The translations under genes were made by a program, and so were the position numbers. A stretch of 64,000 nucleotides of DNA from Nymphaea colorata (lineage: Eukaryota > Streptophyta > Magnoliopsida > Nymphaeales > Nymphaeaceae). The notes under the pieces were generated by a model, which was given only the letters and a program-made list of their open reading frames with translations, was not told the origin of the DNA and searched no databases. The DNA lies in contig NC_045138.2 in NCBI RefSeq assembly GCF_008831285.2, positions 27,189,934-27,253,933 of the forward strand, read 5' to 3'. Every line of letters starts with the position of its first letter. Position 1 is the first letter of the stretch. Of the stretch, positions 26,457 through 38,409 are shown one piece after another.

Positions 26457-28400
26457 GAATTTGATCCTAAAAAACAGGGTAGATTGATGGAAGATTCATG
26501 AGACAGGAATGCTCTGTTAGTGCTTGTGCCAAACATCTCCTCACACTTTTTCCACCCTGCTGGTCTAGTTTAGCCCAGTCAGTTCTTGAAAGTAGGTCTA
26601 CAGAAGAAAATTCAACGTGCTTTGTGTTTTCGCTAAACCATGTTGCTTGAATGAACTGTTGCCTGGAAGCCGAGCTGATAGTTTTAAACCTGAAATGCCA
26701 CATTTTAACTCCATGTACGTTTAAGTGTTGTCTTGTTTGTTGCCCTTCGTGGCCGCATCTAAAAACGTGCTTCCATTGCTAATTCGAGTATCCATATATC
26801 GTGTAGTGGATGGGCTGTCTGTGTCCCTTTGTTCGTAGAGATGGCTTTGACCGGTCTGACTATTATTCTAGCTTCTCAAGCAATATTTTAACTGATGGTT
26901 TGCTTTTGGGTCGAGCCTGCCTGAAGCGTACTGCTAGGGAAAAATAACCTGACCGCGGAAATCTCTCATGAATGGATAGAATATCTTGGTAGCGGACCCT
27001 TGGTGAGCTTGTCTTTATCACGAGTCACCCATTTTCCCAGATTCCGTTTTCGTTTCTTGATCTGCATGAATGATTGTCTGTTGCACGTGTGGAATTTGTC
27101 ACAACTTTGGAAATGTCAATGTGGTTTTCTATGATACGACGCCGTGAAGAAAGCCAAAATTTTCTTGTTGGTACAGCACGGGACCGCGTGGTACCTTGTG
27201 AGCTTGAAAGTTTTGGAATGCAGAAAATTTAAGACCTCGAGATGTATGACAATTTGGCCACCGGTGCAGTTATCATCCCCATGGAGTATAGTCAATTAAC
27301 AAAAAGTGAACCTAGGCGGGCGAGGAAACCAGATATTATCAGCCAGTGAGCTCCTCATTGGTCGACTGGGGTCTTTAGACTGGAAATAGTTTTGCATTGA
27401 AGTGCGTCCTCATACCTACCAAGTAAAAGAGGACGAACGCCTTCTTTCTGACAAGCAAGAAAGGGTAGAACAAAAGAAAAATGACTAACAAAAGAAAATT
27501 ATTATCATAGGTGGGACTTTGTAGTTTTTTTACGGAAGTTTTTTTTCCTCCCCCTGTACCACAAATGATGGTGAAATGGCAAAAGGGAATCCGAAGACTT
27601 TGCTACTGGAGCATCTTCTTGGTGTTGTAAGACTTGGCAGTACAAATGATGGTGAAATGGCTAAAGCTTAACTTTAAGCTGTTGGACGTTAAAAATTAAG
27701 ACCTTTTAGGCCGCAGGAGCATAACAGTTCAGCATTTGAAATGCGCTTCTTGCGTAATCTGGCGGTATGACTAATCATCTAGCTTGACTATTAAAAAGTG
27801 AAGATCTATATTTTGCTGTAATGCTTCTTTGGCACACGTACGAGACGGAGATTCTCATCTTCACAAATCTGAGACAATTTCATGCATCGATTAGCATGTA
27901 TCTCTTTGATCGGTTATATGGCTATTTAGTTCTTTCGCCGGGGCAATGTTCCTCAAGAGGTCGTTTGAATCTGCAATAACACCACAGAACAAAACAGCCA
28001 CGTTCTGTATATGGGAAGCCGACTCAAATGTCGGAAACGTAACACATGGGACGGCTAGGACAAAGAACAATGAGTATAAAATGAAATGGTGTTCCATGGT
28101 TTACCATGGAACGGCTTCGAAACCCGCTCAAAAGTCAAAACACACTCGAAACCCTCGATTTCTTGCGCACAAGTTCTCTCTCTCTCTCTCTCTCTCTCTG
28201 CAATCTCATCGAAACTCTCGACTTTCTTGGTTCAGCTTCGCCCTCTCCATCTCTTCCTGCAGTCCCTTCTCATGTGCTCTCTCTCCTATCCATCACTCAG
28301 TTTCTCAGTTGATCTCCTCATTAGCTCGATTTCTATGGTGGTGGGGCTTTCCTCTAAATCACTCATTTTACTCACAGTATGATCTCTTTTCACTATCGCT

Positions 28401-28475
28401 CTCACTCAGTTGCTATATATTTTGCTTGATTTGTGTCTCTCTCACTCATTTGCTATATATTTTGCTTGATTTGTA
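28401..28475. repeat. 40-bp-period direct repeat
   Basis: The unit beginning CTCACTCA and containing TTGCTATATATTTTGCTTGA occurs at 28401 and 28441 with one or two differences. Confidence 0.9.
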
Positions 28476-28872
28476 GCATGCTTGAGCTCAACGAGGACAG
28501 TTCAATACGCTTTCTATTATTGTTGGTCTACTTTAGATGGTTTGCTATTTTTCCCTTTCTTTTATCCATATTTCACCTTTTAATATTAAATTAATATGAA
28601 AATGCTCAATTTTTATGGTTTGCAGAAAGCAAATACATGGGCCAAATCAAGTTTACAAGACGAACTGAAATGATGAGTCGACTCTTGATGGCCATTGTAT
28701 AGTACTATTATAGAAAAAAGGAGTATAGAAATGGGGAGACCACTATTAAGAATATAATGAAGTAGCTAGAAGGTTGTTTATACTTGTACTTGCAATTATG
28801 AAAAGTTGATGATTGATGAACAATGTAATTGTTTTTGTATAAATAGCAAAAGTTGTTTTTTTTCATGAGTTG

Positions 28873-28987
<115 letters not shown>

Positions 28988-30355
28988 TATTACTTCATTT
29001 TGGCTATTCACACACTTCTTTTGAATATTCTCATAATGAAACAAGAGACTCCAAGAAACAAACATCGGACAGGCCGAATAAGATAGACAATACAAATAAA
29101 ACAACCGTTGGATATAAGGAACATGATGTTTATTCCTAAAATTGTCAAACAATGGACTGAACAATGGTGTGATAGACATGACGTCTTGTTTGTTCTGTCC
29201 TATGGTTCAGCTATCAAACAACTTCAATGGTTTGTCATCAAACATTGACCACTATAATTCAACACACATTTCATTTTCAACTCCAAAAAAACTACTGCGT
29301 GAAAAAATTGCTCTTGATCATTTGGTTTCTCAACCCTCCGAACATTGGTCGTATCAGAAATCATAAGAGAACATTGATCGTATCGTTACTCAGACAGATG
29401 AGAATACCAACCAATTGTATTAATGGCCCAACGAAGCAATTGAATTGTATGTCATTTTCGAATATTTTTTTTCATATCGTTGAAGCTTTAGGTGAGCGGC
29501 ATTAGAATTGAAAGGATTAATGAACAAGCCAAATAGAAAAAATGAAAAATAAGCTTAAAAGCGTTTTGGATGTCATGAATGACATGAAGAGGAGCCAGGA
29601 ACAAGTCATAATGCATATGATATTTGTGATCTTATGCTTCCCCTTATTCTTTGAAATCGACTTCAAAGTTTATATCAGACCACAAAGAAAAAAAGAAGGC
29701 CCTATGATCATAATATATACGAGTACTCGATCCAAATCTCTTCAAATCTTTCCAATAGGAAATTTTGAATGGAGAATATCAATATAATCTGATTTTGCCT
29801 CTCTTCACGTGTTGGCACCTTAAAAATCATATTTCTTTAATGGCTTCCGTGCAAACTCTAACCTCATAAATGTCATCTTCACAGGCTGAGCCTGTAAATT
29901 CCCTCTCGGATGGCTTCATCCGAATGCGGAAGCTAGGTTTTAATGGAAACTGAAGATTTAAGGACATTTGAAACATTGCAGATTGAAAAATTATATCTAC
30001 TGTTCCGATTACCAACCATGAACATCACAAACGGAAATCGAGGACTTTCTATTCGATCACATTGCACCCGACCCTCAATAAAAAATCGATCATGAAAAGT
30101 TACTCATTCACTGGCATGCTATTTTAGAGAAGCTACACACTTGCATGACTCCTATAAAAGTTTCAATCTGCGTATTCCGAATGTTCTTGTGTTCAGTAGA
30201 AAACCAACAAAAGATCAAGACTCAAAAACCAATTTCATGGTACCAAAATGAAAATGGAATCGACCAGTCAATCCTTCACAAGCCTCTAAAACAACCTACA
30301 ACTAGGAAACATATACCGAAGAGCAGAGATAGAGAGAGAGAGAGATCTTCGTTTT

Positions 30356-31027
30356 CTATGAAAAATTGATAGCAGACATGTCAATGACAGAAGTTGTACG
30401 TGAGACAGGCAGAGACCTTGGCGTCCTGGGATGATATGGAGCGATCCTGAAGCCATGCTCATCATACACAGGAACGTCATCCTCATCCTCGCCACCACTG
30501 GGAGGCACCCTGCACCTCTCCCCCAATATTATCTGCTTCTTCCATATCAAATCTCCCTCGTCGAACGTCGTCGACGCCGACTTCCCCCTCGCCCTGTGAG
30601 CCTCCTTCTTCAACGTCCAACTCCGCGTCAGCTTCTGGCTCAAGCTCATCATCAACCTCCTCCTCCCACCTGCACCATCCTTATGATCGGCTCCAATCCT
30701 CAAGGTGGGTTCCTTGTTGGCTTTGACATGTGTGATGACCATTGACCGAGAAGGCGGCAGCGGTGGTGCTTTCGGTGAGGATGATGACGACGACGGCTGT
30801 GGTGGTGGTGGGGACGATGATTTCGGCTCCGCTGCCGACGATGATGATGATTTTGGTGGTGGAGATGGTGGCGGCAATGATGATTTCCGGGGCCTAGGGC
30901 CGCATAGGAAGAAGACGATGGCCAGTGTTGTGTAGAGGACTGACACCGTCAGGATGCCATGGACGAGTGCGATGATGATGGCGTTGTTGTGGAGGGTGAC
31001 TGGTTGTGGAGGAATGGGCCTACCCAT
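30356..31027 (-). CDS. Uncharacterised membrane-anchored protein, single exon, 223 aa
   Basis: Minus-strand frame from ATG (complement of 31025-31027) to TAG at 30356-30358. One strongly hydrophobic segment at about residues 15-42 (IIIALVHGILTVSVLY then TTLAIVFFLCG) is a probable membrane anchor. A Pro/Ser-rich linker at about 45-95 has SSSS and PPPP runs. A basic, non-repetitive C-terminal half contains LSQKLTRSWTLKKE, DEGDLIWKKQIILGERCRVP and DEHGFRIAPYHPRTPRSLP. The frame is GC-rich compared with its surroundings, and the C-terminal half has ordinary protein composition, which supports a real gene. It resembles uncharacterised plant membrane proteins with a short N-terminus and cytosolic tail. 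I do not know its function and give no family name. Confidence 0.78.
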   Translation of the reverse strand: MGRPIPPQPVTLHNNAIIIALVHGILTVSVLYTTLAIVFFLCGPRPRKSSLPPPSPPPKSSSSSAAEPKSSSPPPPQPSSSSSSPKAPPLPPSRSMVITHVKANKEPTLRIGADHKDGAGGRRRLMMSLSQKLTRSWTLKKEAHRARGKSASTTFDEGDLIWKKQIILGERCRVPPSGGEDEDDVPVYDEHGFRIAPYHPRTPRSLPVSRTTSVIDMSAINFS

Positions 31028-34000
31028 GCTTGTTCATGGTGCAGCAATGGTGGAAGAAATATTTCTTCTCTTTTGTTCTCTCTCCATCTCTCTCTCTCTT
31101 TCTATTATAATAATATTATTAATTATAATTATTATCTCTTTTTTATAATTATTATTAGTATCACAATTTTTTGTTTACTTGCATTTAAGAATCAATTTCT
31201 GTGGCTTTTAGTTAAGAACGGAGACAAATATAGAGTAGGAACTGGTCAACCGCTTCTATGATCAATGCCGGTGGCACTACCGGAACGTGAAGGTGCCACC
31301 GATGAAAAAGGCATAACTGACGCTCCCCACATCAGTAGATGCTAATTCTTCGGTCCCCTGCATCCTCATCCCCTAGGCCGGCTTCAAACTATCCTCCCTT
31401 AAGCAGCCTTCAAAAGTGTTTTCACTTTGGACTTTGGAGCATTATTTTTTTATTAAAAGGATCTGTCAGCATCATATATATATATATATATAGCCCATTT
31501 AAATTTAGACTTATATATTCTCAATTTTGATTACCTAGGGATCTAATATTAGTCAGGTGTTGTAAATCAAAACTGTCTGCACCCCTAACCATGGGTGGTG
31601 CTCGGTCAATCCCTAAAAACTGCCTTCCTTATTTTGACTCTCACAAGAGCCTTTTTATATCCATGTTCTTACTCTGCTTCCAAAATGAAGAAGATATACG
31701 AGTAAAATTTAACTCATTGAAGGGAAACCGGTCGCTATCTTCTAGGTGTGCAGTAGTTGCTGGGGACAGTTTGAAGCTCTATGGCCAAATCAGTGTTTGA
31801 GTCGAATTCAGTATGTATGGGGAAAAAGCTGTTCATGCATCAAGTCGGGTAACTGAAACAGGACTCGGGTTTGACTTGTTTATGTTTCTCGATTTGAACT
31901 GGATTTGACTCCTTTAAGCTTTAATGAACTCAGCTCAGGTGATAAACGAGTCGAGTTTGAGCCTAGTTTCCAACAAACCAATTTCATGTCGCCAATGTGA
32001 GGTTCTTGAGGCTAAATTGGCTCATTAGAGTTACATGTATAATTTTGTAAAGGTCATTCAATTCATAATATGTGATCTGACTTATGTATGGATGTCAATA
32101 AATCAGATTCAGATTGGGTATCTGACTAAACTGCTTCAAAAAGTCGGGTATGGAAAAGATTTGACATCTGATTAAAGAATTAGATCAGATCAGATTTAAG
32201 AAATGACATACAATTAGATTCAAATTTGGTATTAAACAAATATTTGATTAGAGTGGGATTCAGTTTGAAATGAATACCTTAAATCTAGTATTCATACATT
32301 TTGGAAGTCAATTCTTAACGCATCATAATACGGATGGGATAACTTGAAAGTTGGATTCCAATTCCAATTTGAATCTAAAATTGGGTTCAAATCATGAATT
32401 TAAGAATCGTATCCACAGATTTTTTCCATTCATATTTGAATCTAAATAGAAAAACATCTGATGAAGTGGCCGATAAGGGTACATCCGATTCAAATACAGT
32501 CCACTGACTATGCTGTCGTTGAAGGGATTCCAAGCTTAAAACCTTAAGTTTCAATAAGGTGCTTTTGAGATTAACTTAGCGGGAGCTTCGTCAAGAAGCC
32601 TTGTCCGTTCCTTGCAAAACTCGAAGTCGTCTCAAGTTTTAAGTTCAGCCCAAGTTCAAGCGGCTCTGACTTGGGTAGAACTCAGCATATATATGTGCAT
32701 TTCGTAACAAATGACTAAACCAGAAATATTCTTTAACGTATCCAAATTTGTTTAGTAAGTTCTTCTCAAAATGTCATTGTTTTCCACATACTGGAGGGAA
32801 ATTTTCCAGCCTAAGGATAAGGGAGATCCCTCTCAATAAACAGTTTACCACAATGTCAGATTCCAATCTAGATATCCATTCTTCTCCTGCCATCCAGTAT
32901 ATACTTACGCTTAACATGGATTGCACACAGGTTGGATCCAATTTGGATCCTGTGCCAAAAGAAAGAAAAAAAGAAAAAATCAAAACTGTCAGATCAGATC
33001 CAAATCATTTGCAGTCCTACCATGGCAATGCAAACATCTTTGACGTAATCGACATGATGCTTTTGAACATGTATTGAGACTAGTAGGTCCAAAGGATGCA
33101 TTTTATCATGTAATATGCCTTGGTTGTCTTTCTGTGTAGAAATCTCGGCTACCCTTTTCTCCAAGCTAAAGATATGCACTCTGCGGATATCAAACTTTAT
33201 GAAATTCAGTATCATTGATCTTAATGCGACTCACCTAAGCGGAGATATAAATTCTTAATTGGTGAGCATTTTCACTTTCACATGAAGCCAAACCATGCCA
33301 AGGAGAAAGAAAAAGAACTACCCATTTGAGTTGCTCAGGTGAGTTGGCCAACTGCTAAATCTATTAAGCATCTCTATTTTGTAAATCCATGATACATGAA
33401 TCCCGAAGCCACAAAGATGAAACAATAAAATAAAAAACATATAATAGAAAAAGGTTACATCTAGGGCTTTGTTCGCTTCTTCCATAATAAAGTAAAGGAG
33501 AAAGGAGCAGCATTATTTGTGAACCAGTTTGTGTCTGGACATGAATTAAACAAATCTGAAGCAGCAGTTATCATGGCCTGTCATGTACTCCTTCTGTACC
33601 TGTATTTCATTGCATCCCTCCATAATCCATGCTTCTGGCCAAAGCATCCTCCAGAATAGTCTAATGCAATAAATGCAGCTAAGACAAAGATGCAGGAACC
33701 GTATGCATGAGAGCAGCTAACCTGCACCTGTCACTCCTCAGCTCTGCTTTGTCTTTTTATTGGTGGAGACATGCATAATAAGGAACCCCAAAATCTTGGT
33801 TTTGGTGACTTCGTGTTGAGAGATAATCTCAAGATCTATTCAGAGAAGAAGGATCTTTGAAATTGAGTTCATTTAAAAGTTAAGAATGTAGAGAAATATG
33901 CACATGGTACTGGAAAATGTTGTTAATAATTCGATAACTTTGAGCTCTACGATATTTTGTACACATTTTATGTTAAAGTTATTATCTGTTTTCACATTGA

Positions 34001-34117
34001 ACAAGATGTTTGACTACTTCATATCTTAGATCCAAAGATTTTATCTTTTGTGAGGCCCTCCTGAGATTTATGGTTCTAGCAAACTGTAGATTAGAAAACA
34101 TAAATTTAAGATCCTTA

Positions 34118-34159
<42 letters not shown>

Positions 34160-37100
34160 ATAAGTTTTTCTGTGGATTGCTATTCAAATATTGCATGCCC
34201 CTATTGGACTTTTTATGTTTGGATATTGATCAAATAATAAATTGTGAAATACTGTTAACACCAAGTGCATGCTTTATAAATATCTGTGTACCTTGTTGAA
34301 ATAGACACTCTTTATCTTTCTTTTTGCTCTTCTCTAAAAGAAGTTTAATCAATTGTTTATAATAGATAAGGCTTTTCTTCTTTATCACTGCAGTCTATGA
34401 ACAAAACTAGATAGTTATATGAGCGAAAGAAAACTGCAGTTAGTAATGCAAGTATTATGAACATCAAAGCACGCACTCGCAAAGCGAAGGGCATGCACTA
34501 AAAAGTTTATGCAGAGGAGGAGGCCACTATAGTTTTCATCAAAATTTTAGGAAGGACAGCTCCGGCTGGCTGGGCCCCGGCCTCCGGGCCGGGTCGTCGT
34601 CTTTTGCCTACAAACATGTACACATCATTTCGACACTTGCAGTACGTACTGCGGCGGGGCTTCGAAACTTCCGACATCCAGTCAACTTGATATTTACAGG
34701 TCATCCCTACAGATGGACATGAATTGTGGTCACCCATTGGCATCCTTGGATTCAAGTGTGTGTTCTTGACTTGCTTGCTTCACGTGAGTACTCTTGTGGC
34801 CACATGATGCTAATGGAGTTTTTCTCAGGCTAGTAAGTTGTACGCAGGCTAGACAGACAGAGAGAGACATAGAAGAGGGATACTCGTGAAGGCAAGTTTC
34901 TATCGGATTGCTCTATATAGGATGGCTCTTCTTCTCAGCTTGTGTAGTTGCAAATGCTTCTCATTCAAACACGACTGTAAAAGTTTAGGATATGTTTTTC
35001 AGGGTTAACACTTCACGTCACGGCGATACATGAGGGCAGTGTGGGCTACTGCCCCCACCAACCCATCAGTAAAAATTCAAAATTACAGTGTCATGGTCAT
35101 GACTTTAGAATTACATGGAGCGCCCACATCAAGCCTGGACTAGTGATTAGACTGCTCCTCAGCTAAAATATCTTAGCTCTGCTACTGCCTAATGTCTACA
35201 AGATTCATAAATTTTCCACCTAAGTTGTAGAAACAAAGCATGTCATGCACAGTTAATAAGTTTTAATCAATCTATATGTTAATATAGTCGGTGGTGACTA
35301 AACAATGACAATGTAGTATTATTAAATGAAATTGAAACGGCAGATGCACCAAAACAACGTCTGTATCGTTTTAATACGTAGTGTTCACTAAAATAAATTC
35401 CAGTTTTGCGTTCTTGGTGACATAGGCAAACACGTCGTTCCACAAGCACAAATTTGTATGTCCATGATGCTTGTTTTATTATATTTGAGTTTTATAAATA
35501 TAAAAATGACGTTGAAAACTAAAATTTTTATTTTTTTTTATGAATTAAACATTTAAAAACGTTTGCCCTGATGTCTCTTTTTTTTAAAAAAAAAACAAAT
35601 TGTGTGGATATGTATTATCTAATGGACATGCACTAATTGTGACATAAACAACCTGAAAAAGAAAAGATTTTAAAAATAAAACCTAATGTTTGATCCAAAT
35701 TATTATGTGAATTGTAAGCAATTAACACATATATCTTGAATTCATCCATAAAAGAAAGTGTACTTTTGAATCCCTTGCATAACTTTATGATTTTATCAAA
35801 TTGATAGAGAAAAGAAAAAAAAAAAAAGAAGTAAAACAAGAAAGATGCGAAAGAAAAGGAGGGCGAAACGGTGGGCAATGGAGGAAACAAGAAAAAAGAA
35901 GCACCCATATAATAAGTGTCAACGTCGTGACACGAGTTGTCCGGCCGCCAGCCATATGGAAAAATAGAAAAGTGATTTCTTTCTGTTTATTAGCCCTCCT
36001 ACTTATTTAATTACTTGTTTACCTTTTTCTTATCAAGAGAATGGCATGCGGTCACAATCGACATGCACATAATATATATATATATATATTGAAATCATGT
36101 TGTTTCTTTATTTATTTTATGTCACTAAAATATTATAAAAAAACGCATTCCGCCACTGAAAAACTGTAGTTAAGCAGGTAGGTTGTTGCCAATACATCAT
36201 TTGGGACAATTTTTATCAAAACCAAAGAAAGTTACTGAAATAACATTTACAATAGTTTATAAAGCTTTCATTGACATATTTTTATTTTTCAGCCATCTGG
36301 TATGCAGCAACTTTGCCACACATACATGGGCGAACACAGACACTTAAGTACTAGAGATTCATGAGAAATGGTTTTATCTGTTAATTTAGTTTGCATACAC
36401 TATTTAAAGAAAAGAAAGAGAGAGTAAAAAAAAAAGCAGTATTTTCATCCTTTAGTATTAATTTACAATTTTTCTTGTGGTTGGTCATAAATCAACAAAA
36501 ACCCAAGCTCGATTATTCCTCATGAATCTAGCACCTACAAAAAAAAAATTAAAAAATATAATTGTTAATAAGACTGGTTTTTATGATTTTAAACACCTGA
36601 GCAACATTGAAAGATCATATGAGAATTTGGCGACTCACATGGAATCACATCCCAATTCCTCTACTTTCCATGCATCAACAGTGTCGTCTCCAACTTCAAC
36701 CGCTCCTTCCTTTCTTAGCCGGCACTGCCTTTATTCACTCGTTCTTTCGAGACCACTTTTGTCATTCATAGCACTAAGCCCTTTCTGATGTATAAAATAA
36801 GCGAATAATGAAAACCGGCCGTCGATTTATTTTCTTGGGGCTCATACTTTTAACACATTGTTAGTGATCATGATGCATCGCAGTGGAATCGACTAAGCTC
36901 ACACATTTGACTACTTTGCTGTTCTTTATTCTTCATGGGTTATATAGGTACATGCATCTTCATTTTTATATGTTTTTTTCCAGAAAAGTGCACCTGGAAA
37001 TCAATCCCTTATTTGTGAGAAATGGGTGGTTTATTTTCCATAATGTTTTGCATTTCATACATTTGAATCCAAATCCAATCTCAAGTGAGTTCGTCACAAA

Positions 37101-38409
37101 TTTATACCAATCTTCATCAGTTATGGAAAAGTTTCATCGATGGTGTTAACACTTTTGTTAATATGTCAACCTCTAGGTTTGTTTTTTATAGTCCTCAAAT
37201 CATAAAAGATGTGCTTAGAAGAAGAGTCTGGTCTTAAATCTTTGAATTTCAAATCCTCAAGATCTGAAATCAAAGCTGATCAATGATAATCAAATACCCA
37301 TCCAGTTACAATGAAATGCTTACAATAAATAAGGACAGAATCCCCATGTAAGACAAATGGAGAAATCCAAAATTTTCATTCAACCCAGAACCAGTCTTCA
37401 CGTTCAACTCGAGATAACATATTACAATCTTAAAAAGATGCTAATACTATTCTCATAAGCATCTGAACGGAATCAAAAACCAAATTCATAATCATCTTAT
37501 TTGATGCCAATCTATCCAAATAAATCCAGTGGACCCTAGTGATAGCAATTCTGTCTGATCCCTGCATCACATTCGTCGTCTTATGGAACGAGGGGAGTAT
37601 AGAAGTTGAATTTGAGTGTTTTCGGATCTCATTTTCAAGATTCACCTCTCGAATCATTTATTCATGTTTAAGAAAAAAAACAACAAAAACAAGATTTAAT
37701 ACTCTCTCTCTCGCGGATTGACGACGATTTCAAAATCTTCCTGCTCTGAATCCCGACCACTTGTTGCAGAGTAGCATCCCTCACGCGGGACCCATTTCTT
37801 AGGAGCATGAATCCTCAGATCTTTATTCGGATCCGTGGCGTTCAAGCACACCTCATAAAACTTTGAGGATTTCTAGACAAACCGAAGGTGGCCGTAAAAG
37901 GTGGCTGCCGCGTGCTTTTTTTGAGTCGGTTTTATATACAATATACAACTCTTTCAATTTTTTCAAAATTTGTTCTGGAGGGGCAAAACCACAGCAATTA
38001 GTTTGAAAGAAATATTATAATCAGTACGAGATATCTTTTATTTTCTTACAGCCTTTGGGTACTCGGGGAGGGAGGTCGTAGGAAGACCTTTTAGGATCAT
38101 TAATTCGCAGTGATATTTTTGTTGCCCCATATAAGCACGCCGACAGAGGGGCTTGCTGATAGAGAAGTCCGGATTGGTAAGGAATGAAGAATGTGTTTTT
38201 TCTGTATTTGGTCGCATGTACTGTGACGTTTCCTGTGTTGGTGGTACACGGAGAATGATGAAGGTGTTTTGAAAGAAAAACTTGGTAACTGAGTGTTGGG
38301 GGATGGGTACTTATTTTGCAGCTGATACTATGATGGGTGTATCGAGGATGCATTGAATTCAGAGCTTTTCTTTTGAGTTTATTTGTCTGGTGACACACTG
38401 GAGGGTGTC
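31028..38409. other. Gene-poor, AT-rich intergenic region
   Basis: No gene is confidently recognised. About 31840-32520 is rich in TCAGATTC/GGGTATCTGA-like low-complexity repeats. (TA)n tracts lie at 31475-31492, 34121-34154 and 36072-36090. A 47-codon minus-strand stretch at 33581-33721 looks like a terminal coding exon but could not be assigned. A GC-rich patch lies at about 34555-34680. The last few hundred bases before 38410 probably hold the LOG promoter and 5' UTR. Confidence 0.45.
33581..33721 (-). other. Possible unassigned terminal exon (47 codons, ends in TGA)
   Basis: Read on the minus strand from an acceptor-like GTGCAG to a TGA at 33581-33583, the frame gives a hydrophobic stretch (CIFVLAAFIALDY) followed by a basic tail ending KYRYRRST. 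This would suit the C-terminus of a membrane protein, but no upstream exon or family could be identified, so chance is quite possible. Confidence 0.2.

Noticed and set aside
34507-34755. 82-aa minus-strand ORF with several Cys and a GC-rich end
   Set aside because: It has no recognisable family, signal peptide or splice support. The GC-rich patch alone can explain the open frame.
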